Source: Desulfobacterales bacterium
GTDB lineage: Bacteria; Desulfobacterota; Desulfobacteria; Desulfobacterales; SpSt-501
NCBI GenBank assembly: GCA_025454275.1
Contig: JALOOS010000036.1
Location: 1-9,717, forward strand
DNA length: 9,717 bases
Reading direction: 5' to 3'
Shown here piece by piece: positions 1 through 5,186 of the stretch. Position numbers and translations under genes: made by a program. How positions within the stretch are numbered: the stretch's first letter is position 1; the number at the start of each line of letters is the position of its first letter. The notes under the pieces were generated by a model. The model did no database searches. It saw only the letters and a program-made list of their open reading frames with translations, and was not told where the DNA came from.

Positions 1-4
1 CAGA

Positions 5-90
5 TGGTGCCGAAGGCCGGACTTGAACCGGCACGGGTCTCCCCACTACCCCCTCAAGATAGCGTGTCTACCAAGTTCCACCACTTCGGC
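5..90 (-). tRNA. tRNA-Leu (anticodon GAG)
   Basis: This is a complete 86-nt class II tRNA read on the minus strand. The acceptor stem pairs GCCGAAG with CTTCGGC, followed by discriminator A and an encoded CCA end (5-7). The anticodon stem CTATC/GGTAG closes a 7-base loop TTGAGGG, giving anticodon GAG, which decodes CUC/CUU leucine codons. A long variable arm (GGG GAGA CCC region) and the T arm GCCGG-TTCAAGT-CCGGC fit tRNA-Leu. The gene starts 23 bases after the secG stop codon and I see no separate promoter, so it is probably processed from the secG transcript. The same neighbour pair, secG followed by tRNA-Leu(GAG) (leuU), occurs in E. coli, which supports the call. Confidence 0.96.
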
Positions 91-113
91 ACAAGCGATT
101 CGGTCGGCGGCGC

Positions 114-476
114 TCACTTGGGCGCGGCCGGGGGTTCGGGTTTGGTTTCGGGCGCGGCGGCCGGGGCCGGCACCGGGGCGGGGGCCGCCTCCGGGGCCTT
201 GGACTCGACCGCGGGGACCGTGTCCGTCACCACCGATGCGGTCTGCCGATGGCCGGCGATGTAGGCCAGGCTCAGCGAGGTGAGCATGAAGACAATGGCC
301 GCGACGGTGGTCGCTTTGCTTAAAAACGTGGAGGCCCCGGTGCTGCCGAAGAGCGTGCTGCTGGAGCCGCCGCCGAACACCGCCCCGATGTCCGCCCCTT
401 TGCCGGTCTGGAGCAGCACGATCATGATCAGGGCGATGCACACGATCACGTGAATGATGATGAGGATGATGGTCAC
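114..476 (-). CDS. secG: Preprotein translocase subunit SecG
   Basis: SecG is the small, non-essential third subunit of the SecYEG channel in the inner membrane and assists SecA-driven protein export. The 120-residue product has the family layout: a hydrophobic first segment (about residues 2-22), the conserved cytoplasmic loop QTGKGADIGAVFGGGSSSTLFG (split here as QTGKGADIGAVF then GGGSSSTLFG, about 23-44), and a second membrane segment (about 55-74). A proline/alanine/glutamate-rich tail follows (about 86-120), which is low complexity and probably disordered. The start codon is GTG (474-476), with AAAGG about 8 bases upstream. It lies 33 bases after tpiA and just before tRNA-Leu. The tpiA-secG and secG-tRNA-Leu neighbourhoods are both common in bacteria. 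Confidence 0.95.
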   Translation of the reverse strand: MTIILIIIHVIVCIALIMIVLLQTGKGADIGAVFGGGSSSTLFGSTGASTFLSKATTVAAIVFMLTSLSLAYIAGHRQTASVVTDTVPAVESKAPEAAPAPVPAPAAAPETKPEPPAAPK

Positions 477-509
477 GAAAGACGCCTTTCGGGATGTCGA
501 AAACCGATT

Positions 510-1265
510 CTAATACAGCACGATCCGTGCGAATGCCTCCGGGTTCAGGCTCGCCCCGCCGACCAGGGCTCCGTCGATGTCGGGCATGGCCATGAGCTCG
601 GCGATGTTCTCGGGCTTGACGCTGCCGCCGTACAGGATGCGCAGACCGGCGGCCATGCCGGCCGAAAACAGGTTCGCGATCAGGGTCCGGATGAAAGCGT
701 GGGCCTCCTCGGCCTGCTCCCGGGTGGCGGTCTTGCCGGTGCCGATGGCCCAGACGGGCTCATAGGCGATCACCAGCTCGTCGAGCTCGCTCGCAACAAA
801 ACTTTTTAGCCCTTTTCGCACCTGTTTGTCAAGGACGGAAAAGGTTTCGCCGGCGCTGCGCTCCCTTTCGGTCTCGCCGACGCAGAGGACCACCTTCAGG
901 CCGGCCTGAAGGGCCGCCCGGACCCGGCGGTTGACGCTTTCGTTGGTCTCGCCGAAGTGCTGCCGCCTCTCGGAGTGGCCGATAATGACGTAGCGGCAAC
1001 CGGCGGCGGCGAGCATCTTCGGGGAGACCTCGCCCGTGAAGGCCCCTTCGGCCTCCCAGAAAAGGTTCTGGGCCCCCAGGGCGACGCTGCTGCCGGCAAG
1101 GGCCTCGGCCGTCTTCTCCAGGGCCGTGAAGGCCGGGGCGATCATGATCTCCCGATCCGCGGCGTGCGCGACCCGCGGCAGAAAGTCACGGACATAGTCG
1201 ACGGCCTCGGCGCCCGTCTTGAACATCTTCCAGTTCCCGGCGATCAGGGCTCTGCGCATAGGCAT
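510..1265 (-). CDS. tpiA: Triosephosphate isomerase
   Basis: The enzyme interconverts dihydroxyacetone phosphate and glyceraldehyde 3-phosphate in glycolysis and gluconeogenesis, in the cytoplasm. The 251-residue length is normal for a TIM barrel. All catalytic positions are visible: Lys13 in GNWKM, His97 in IIGHSERR, Glu169 in AYEPVWAIGTG (which also begins the phosphate-gripping loop 6), and the C-terminal phosphate-binding YGGSV and GALVGGAS segments. Two ATG codons are possible starts, at 1265 and two codons later at 1259. GAGAGG lies 3 bases from the first and 9 from the second, so the true N-terminus may be MRRALIAG. The gene follows gap after a 72-base gap holding a strong hairpin, and precedes secG by 33 bases. 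The gap-tpiA pairing is a normal glycolytic cluster. Confidence 0.97.
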   Translation of the reverse strand: MPMRRALIAGNWKMFKTGAEAVDYVRDFLPRVAHAADREIMIAPAFTALEKTAEALAGSSVALGAQNLFWEAEGAFTGEVSPKMLAAAGCRYVIIGHSERRQHFGETNESVNRRVRAALQAGLKVVLCVGETERERSAGETFSVLDKQVRKGLKSFVASELDELVIAYEPVWAIGTGKTATREQAEEAHAFIRTLIANLFSAGMAAGLRILYGGSVKPENIAELMAMPDIDGALVGGASLNPEAFARIVLY

Positions 1266-1299
1266 TTTCCTCTCATCCTCGATAGGTCGGGCGGGTGTG

Positions 1300-1330
1300 C
1301 CGCGGCCCTTTGTTGGGGCCGGGGCCGCGG
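1300..1330 (-). other. GC-rich intercistronic hairpin between gap and tpiA
   Basis: There is a perfect 9-bp inverted repeat: CCGCGGCCC at 1300-1308 and GGGCCGCGG at 1322-1330, with a 13-base loop. It begins 7 bases after the gap stop codon. No T-rich run follows the stem on the minus strand, so it is not a typical intrinsic terminator. A role in partial attenuation, or as a 3' stabiliser of the gap message, is inferred. Confidence 0.6.
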
Positions 1331-1337
1331 ACTCGGC

Positions 1338-2342
1338 TCAGAGTGTTTTACTCATCATCACCGCCAGGTCGGCCATGCGGGTGGAGTATCCGGTTTCGTT
1401 GTCGTACCAGGAGATCACCTTGACCAGGTTGTCGATTACGTAGGTGTTGGGCGCATCGACGATCGAGGAGAGGGCGCACCCGTTGTAGTCCGAGGAGACC
1501 AATGGGGCCTCGCTGTAGCCCAGGATGCCGGCCAGTGTCTTCTCCGAGGCCGTTTTGAGTGCGGCGTTCACGTCGGCGACGGTGACCCCGGGCTTCTCGA
1601 TATCGACCACCAGGTCGACCAGGGAGACGTTCGGGGTGGGCACGCGCACGGCGAGCCCGTTCAGCTTGCCGGCGAGCTCGGGCAGGACCAGCCCCACGGC
1701 CTTGGCGGCGCCGGTGGTCGTCGGGACCATGTTCTGGGCGGCGGCGCGCGCCCGGCGCAGGTCCTTGTGGGGGAAATCGAGCAGCCGCTGGTCGCCGGTG
1801 TAGGAGTGGACCGTGGTCATCAGCCCGCGCCGGATCTTGAAGCTCTCGTGCAGCACTTTCGCGACCGGCGCGAGGCAGTTCGTGGTGCAGGAGGCGTTGG
1901 AGACGATGTGGTGCTGTTTCGGGTCGTAGCGGTCGGAGTTGACCCCCATGACGATGGTGATGTCCGGCTGGGTGGCCGGCGCCGAGATGATCACCTTGCG
2001 CGCCCCGGCGGCGAGGTGCCGCGCGGCGTCATCGCGCTTGGTGAAAAGGCCGGTGCATTCGGCGACGATGTCCACCCCCAGGCCTTTCCAGTCGAGCTTG
2101 TCCGGTTCCTTCACCGAACGGATCAGGACCGGGCGGCCCTCCACCCGGATGGAGTCCCCGTGCGCCGTCACCTCGGCCCCGAGGGTGCCGTGGACCGTGT
2201 CGTATTTCAAGAGATGCGCCATGGTGTCCGCGTTCATCAGGTCGTTGACGGCCACCACCTGGATGGCGGGGTTTTTCAACGCCGCCCGGTAGAAGACGCG
2301 GCCGATCCGGCCGAACCCGTTGATGCCGATCTTAATCGTCAT
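1338..2342 (-). CDS. gap: Glyceraldehyde-3-phosphate dehydrogenase, type I
   Basis: This phosphorylating GAPDH converts glyceraldehyde 3-phosphate to 1,3-bisphosphoglycerate with NAD+ in the cytoplasm. The 334-residue length is typical. Visible features are the Rossmann motif INGFGRIGR (7-15), Asp34 in AVNDL (the aspartate that favours NAD over NADP), the catalytic block SNASCTTNCLAP with nucleophile Cys152, and His179 in TTVHSYTGDQ. The S-loop PHKDLRRARAAAQNMVPTTT and the C-terminal WYDNETGYS are also present. Phe190 occupies the place usually held by leucine just before the conserved proline of the NAD-preferring type. The ATG shares an ATGA with the rimI stop (2339-2342), and the ribosome site AAGGAGGAGG lies inside the rimI end, so its translation is probably coupled to rimI. 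Confidence 0.98.
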   Translation of the reverse strand: MTIKIGINGFGRIGRVFYRAALKNPAIQVVAVNDLMNADTMAHLLKYDTVHGTLGAEVTAHGDSIRVEGRPVLIRSVKEPDKLDWKGLGVDIVAECTGLFTKRDDAARHLAAGARKVIISAPATQPDITIVMGVNSDRYDPKQHHIVSNASCTTNCLAPVAKVLHESFKIRRGLMTTVHSYTGDQRLLDFPHKDLRRARAAAQNMVPTTTGAAKAVGLVLPELAGKLNGLAVRVPTPNVSLVDLVVDIEKPGVTVADVNAALKTASEKTLAGILGYSEAPLVSSDYNGCALSSIVDAPNTYVIDNLVKVISWYDNETGYSTRMADLAVMMSKTL

Positions 2343-2803
2343 AGCTCCTCCTCCTTGAGATCCCTGTGTAGTATGAGCGCCTCTTCACGACTGTTCGCGT
2401 AGTAGCCCGGCCGGGTGGCAAGGACCCGGAAACCGAATTGGCGGTAGAGCTGCAAGGCCCCGGAATTGGACGGCCTCACCTCCAGCAACACGGCCTGCGC
2501 TCCGCGCTTTACGGCCGTTTTCAGGCAGTGGTCGACCAGCTCCCGCCCCATGCCCCGGCGCCGCCAGGCAGGAGCGACGGCGATGCGGAAAACGTGCACC
2601 TCATCGGCCACCCACCGGAAAAAGATATAGGCGGCGATGCTCCCGGCCTCCGGCTCCCGGATCACAAAGCTCTCCGCCGCGGCCGCCTCCAGCTCCCCCT
2701 CGAAGGCGATCCGGCCCCACGGGGGGTCGAAGGCCTGCCGTTCGATGGTGAGCACCTCCTCCAGGTCGGAAGGCCGCAGGCGGCTCACCTCCCAGGCCGT
2801 CAT
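2339..2803 (-). CDS. rimI: Ribosomal-protein-alanine N-acetyltransferase RimI
   Basis: This GNAT-family enzyme transfers the acetyl group of acetyl-CoA to a protein N-terminus; in E. coli the substrate is ribosomal protein bS18. The 154-residue protein is the usual size. The acetyl-CoA pyrophosphate loop RRRGMG is at 81-86, preceded by the beta strand VFRIAVAPAW. The RimI signature LEVRPSNSGALQLY (107-120) contains Glu108 and Tyr120, matching the catalytic Glu and Tyr described for the E. coli enzyme, followed by FGF and RPGYY. The start ATG overlaps the upstream EIIA stop as ATGA (2800-2803), and its own stop overlaps gap in the same way. It is placed between a PTS regulator and gap rather than beside tRNA-modification genes such as tsaB, where rimI is often found. 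The substrate in this organism is not shown by the sequence. Confidence 0.93.
   Translation of the reverse strand: MTAWEVSRLRPSDLEEVLTIERQAFDPPWGRIAFEGELEAAAAESFVIREPEAGSIAAYIFFRWVADEVHVFRIAVAPAWRRRGMGRELVDHCLKTAVKRGAQAVLLEVRPSNSGALQLYRQFGFRVLATRPGYYANSREEALILHRDLKEEEL
2347..2356 (-). promoter_or_regulatory. Strong ribosome binding site of gap inside rimI
   Basis: AAGGAGG at 2350-2356, overlapping a second GGAGG at 2347-2351, sits 4-7 bases before the gap ATG. It is written into the last codons of rimI (Lys-Glu-Glu-Glu). It is one of the two strongest Shine-Dalgarno sequences in the operon, fitting a highly expressed glycolytic enzyme, and fixes the start at 2342. Confidence 0.8.
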
Positions 2804-3219
2804 GGCGCGTCCCGCTTGTTGCCTTTCAGAATGCCGCTGGCGAGCGTGATGCTCTTGCGGCCGAAGGTTTCAAGGCTGGCGGCCAGCTCGCTCAGCCCCA
2901 TCCTGCCGCGCGAAGTTACGGCCTGAACCAGGATCGGCAGATTGACCCCCGAGAGCACCTCGATGCGGCCGGCTTCGAGGAACGAGAAGCTGATGTTGGA
3001 AGGGGTGCCCCCGAACATGTCGGTCAGAATGAGCACCCCGTCGTCGCGCCCCGCCTTCTTGATCCCGGCGGCGACCCGCTCCCGCAGCTTGTCGACGTTC
3101 TGGTTGATGTCGATGGAGACGGCCACAACCCCCTCCGGGCGGCTGCCAACGATGAACTCCGTCGCGTCGATCAGGGCCTCTCCCAGCCGGCTGTGCGTCA
3201 CCACCACGATTCCGATCAT
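2800..3219 (-). CDS. PTS mannose-family EIIA domain protein (ManX-like)
   Basis: This stand-alone EIIA of the mannose family (about 139 residues) is a cytoplasmic phosphocarrier that accepts phosphate on a histidine from HPr. Visible motifs are IGIVVVTHSRLGEAL with the active His at residue 9, the conserved DMFGGTPSN block, and SGVNLPIL. The start was set at the ATG at 3217-3219, because GGAAGG lies 6 bases upstream and family members begin MIGIVVVTH. A GTG at 3237 in the same frame overlaps the rapZ stop (GTGA) and would add six residues. No EIIB, EIIC, EIID or HPr gene is in the window, so sugar transport is not supported. A regulatory role, with RapZ and EIIA-Ntr as operon neighbours, is inferred. 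Confidence 0.92.
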   Translation of the reverse strand: MIGIVVVTHSRLGEALIDATEFIVGSRPEGVVAVSIDINQNVDKLRERVAAGIKKAGRDDGVLILTDMFGGTPSNISFSFLEAGRIEVLSGVNLPILVQAVTSRGRMGLSELAASLETFGRKSITLASGILKGNKRDAP

Positions 3220-3233
3220 AGGTGTCCTTCCGC

Positions 3234-4139
3234 TCACGGCGGCAGATGAATATCCCGGTGCTTCAGCCCGACCCGGGGCCGGCTGGCCGCGAGCCGTTCG
3301 AAAAGGTCCCGGGCGACCGCCACCGAGCGATGCCGCCCGCCGGTACAGCCGACGGCGATCGTGAGATTGGTCTTCCCTTCGCGCTCGTAGAGCGGAAGGA
3401 GGGAGCTGAGCAGTTCGGCGTATCGCGCCGAGAAGGCGCGTGCCTCCTCCGCCGCGAAGATGAACTCCCGCACCGCGGCCGCTTCCCCGTCGAGATGGGT
3501 GAGCTCCGGCACGAAATACGGGTTGGGCAGGAAGCGCACGTCCGCCACCAGGTCGGCCTCCGGCGGCAGCCCGTATTTGAAGCCGAAGGAGAGCACGGTG
3601 ATCTGCATGGCGGCGAGCGGTGTTTCGCCGCGGGCGATCTCCATGATCTCGGCCTTGAGCGCATGCACGGTGAGGCGGCTCGAGTCGATGATGCGCTCGG
3701 CGTCCGCCCGCAGCGGCGCGAGCCGTTCCCGTTCCGCGCGGATGGCGGCCAGGATGCCTTCGCTTCCCGCGAGCGGGTGCTGGCGGCGGGTGGCGCTGAA
3801 GCGCTGGACCAGGACGGGCTCTTCGGCTTCCAGGAAGATGATCCGGAAGGAGAACCCCTTGCGCCGCAGCCTGGAGAGGATCGCGGCGTACTTCTCCGGG
3901 AACCTCTTTTCGCGCAGGTCCATCACGAAGGCATAGCCGCGCAGACCGGTCGTGGGGTCGATCGGCAGCTCCAGGAACTTCGGCAGCAGCTCGATCGGCA
4001 GGTTGTCGACGCAGTAGAAACCGGCGTCCTCCAGGGCCGCCAGCGCCGTGCTTTTGCCCGAACCCGAAAGCCCGGTGATGATGAAGATCGGAAGCTGTTT
4101 CACGCGCACCGGCCGGGGGTCAGAACTCTTCATCCTCAT
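3234..4139 (-). CDS. rapZ: RNase adapter protein RapZ (YvcJ/YhbJ family NTPase)
   Basis: RapZ-family proteins are P-loop NTPases with a C-terminal RNA-binding domain. In E. coli RapZ guides RNase E to the small RNA GlmZ to control glucosamine-6-phosphate synthesis; in other phyla the role is less clear. The 301-residue product shows Walker A GLSGSGKST (23-31), the family block FYCVDNLP (41-48), FVMDLRE, then in the C-terminal half SFGFKYGLP (184-192), DVRFLPNPYF (200-209) and GCTGGRHRSV (264-273), all hallmark RapZ motifs. The start is uncertain: the ATG at 4139 overlaps the end of ptsN by 20 bases and lacks a clear ribosome site. An ATG at 4133 or GTG at 4103 (giving MKQLPIFIITG) are alternatives. 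The HPr kinase gene often found in this neighbourhood is absent. No GlmZ-like RNA was identified here. Confidence 0.95.
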   Translation of the reverse strand: MRMKSSDPRPVRVKQLPIFIITGLSGSGKSTALAALEDAGFYCVDNLPIELLPKFLELPIDPTTGLRGYAFVMDLREKRFPEKYAAILSRLRRKGFSFRIIFLEAEEPVLVQRFSATRRQHPLAGSEGILAAIRAERERLAPLRADAERIIDSSRLTVHALKAEIMEIARGETPLAAMQITVLSFGFKYGLPPEADLVADVRFLPNPYFVPELTHLDGEAAAVREFIFAAEEARAFSARYAELLSSLLPLYEREGKTNLTIAVGCTGGRHRSVAVARDLFERLAASRPRVGLKHRDIHLPP

Positions 4140-4578
4140 TTTGAATGATCGCCAGAATCTCCTCGCGGGTGCGGGCCTGGAGGAGCCTCTCCTTGAACTG
4201 TTCGTTCTTCAAGATGCGGGAGATGCGGGCGAGAACCTTCAAGTGCAGCCCCATCGAGCTCTCCGGCGTCACCAGCAGGAAAAAGATGTGGGCCGGCCGG
4301 CCGTCTAGGGATTCGAAATCGATGCCCCGGCGGCTCAGACCGACCCCCATGAACAGGCGGTCGATTCGCGGGATCTTGCCGTGCGGAATGCCGATCCCCC
4401 CTCCGATCCCGGTGCTGCCGAGCCTCTCCCGCTCCAGCAGCACCCGTACCAGCTCCTCCACGGCCACGCCCGATCGGTGCGCCACCGGGATCACCAGCTC
4501 CTCCAGGACCTCGGTCTTGGTCCCGGCCGTCAGGTCGGGCAGGATCGCCTCCGCATCGAGCACCTCCAGCAGTTTCAT
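4120..4578 (-). CDS. ptsN: Nitrogen-PTS EIIA protein (EIIA-Ntr)
   Basis: EIIA-Ntr is the terminal phosphocarrier of the regulatory nitrogen PTS. Its phosphorylation state controls targets such as potassium transport and stress responses in better studied bacteria. The 152-residue protein matches the fructose/nitrogen EIIA fold. It begins with the amphipathic segment and the usual DAEAILPDL, and carries the active-site signature GIGGGIGIPHGKIP with His66. The later FFLLVTPESS and LHLKVLARIS segments are family-typical. The ATG is preceded immediately by a run of seven G residues, acting as a poor or unusual ribosome site. It sits after hpf and overlaps rapZ, the standard order downstream of rpoN in many proteobacteria. 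The partner phosphotransferases (enzyme I-Ntr, NPr) are not in the window. Confidence 0.96.
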   Translation of the reverse strand: MKLLEVLDAEAILPDLTAGTKTEVLEELVIPVAHRSGVAVEELVRVLLERERLGSTGIGGGIGIPHGKIPRIDRLFMGVGLSRRGIDFESLDGRPAHIFFLLVTPESSMGLHLKVLARISRILKNEQFKERLLQARTREEILAIIQNEDEEF

Positions 4579-4639
4579 CTCCCCCCCATCGCCCGTCGGG
4601 CCGCACCTGCGCCGGCGGCCCCCCCCGGGACGCGCGCGA

Positions 4640-5173
4640 TCAGCTGATCGGCTGGATCAGCCCGTAATGGCCGTCCCGGCGCCGGTAGAGCACGTTGATC
4701 TTCTCCGAGCGGGCGTTCGTGAAGACGATGAAATTCTCCTCGGAGAGGTCCATCTGCAGCACGGCCTCCTCCACGTCCATGGGCTTGTACTCCAGGCTTT
4801 GAACCTTGATCTCGCGCGGGCGGTCCTCCTCCGGCGTCGGCGCCGCTTCGGTGCGGATGGTGCGGGTCTGTCCCTTGGCGCTCGCCCGGCGCTCGCGGAT
4901 GCGCTGCTTGCCGCGTTTGAGCTGTTTTTCGAGCTTGTCGAGCACCATGTCGATGGCCGAGTACATGTCCCCGGTCTCTTCCTTGCCGTTGATGTTCAGG
5001 CGGTCCGCATTGATGTTGACCTCGACGATATGGCGGTGCTTCTCCACCAGCAGGACGACGTCGGCCGTGGCCGGGTTGTCGAGCAGCTTGTCGAACCGGG
5101 CGAGCTTCTCACTGACATAGGATTTCAGGCTCTCGGAGGCTTCGATGTTCTTGAAGGTGACCGATGTCTGCAT
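4640..5173 (-). CDS. hpf: Ribosome hibernation promoting factor, long form
   Basis: Long HPF binds the 30S subunit and dimerises 70S ribosomes into inactive 100S particles during slow growth. The 177-residue product has an N-terminal S30AE domain (about 1-98; TFKNIEASESLKSYV, VEVNINADRLNINGKEE split over two strands, then a basic helix LKRGKQRIRERR). A charged linker follows (about 99-121), then the C-terminal dimerisation domain (about 122-177) with KPMDVEEAVLQMDL, FIVFTNA and the final YRRRDGHYGLIQP. This makes it the long form, unlike the short HPF of enteric bacteria. The strong AAGGAGGT site overlaps the rpoN stop codon, so translation probably follows rpoN. A 61-base gap separates it from ptsN. 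Confidence 0.97.
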   Translation of the reverse strand: MQTSVTFKNIEASESLKSYVSEKLARFDKLLDNPATADVVLLVEKHRHIVEVNINADRLNINGKEETGDMYSAIDMVLDKLEKQLKRGKQRIRERRASAKGQTRTIRTEAAPTPEEDRPREIKVQSLEYKPMDVEEAVLQMDLSEENFIVFTNARSEKINVLYRRRDGHYGLIQPIS

Positions 5174-5178
5174 GGGCG

Positions 5179-5186
5179 ACCTCCTT
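5179..5186 (-). promoter_or_regulatory. Strong ribosome binding site of hpf overlapping the rpoN stop
   Basis: AAGGAGGT ends 5 bases before the hpf ATG and shares bases with the TAA of rpoN. It is close to the perfect anti-16S sequence. It fixes the hpf start at 5173 and suggests that hpf is translated more strongly than rpoN from the same message. Confidence 0.8.

Noticed and set aside
5..90. tRNA-Leu 3' end as an integration site for a mobile element
   Set aside because: No integrase, repeated tRNA end or foreign-looking gene is in the window, and the gene lies at the edge so the far side is not visible.
957..2402. Long plus-strand open frame (481 codons) opposite tpiA and gap
   Set aside because: It is fully antisense to two unmistakable enzymes, has low-complexity His/Gly/Asp/Val-rich composition and no family motif. 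Long stop-free antisense frames are expected at this GC content.
3222..4148. Plus-strand open frame (308 codons) opposite rapZ
   Set aside because: It is antisense to a clear RapZ and has no recognisable motif.
4637..4650. 14-bp palindrome CGATCAGCTGATCG over the hpf stop codon
   Set aside because: It has no loop or T run and falls mostly in coding sequence, so it is more likely chance than a terminator or operator.
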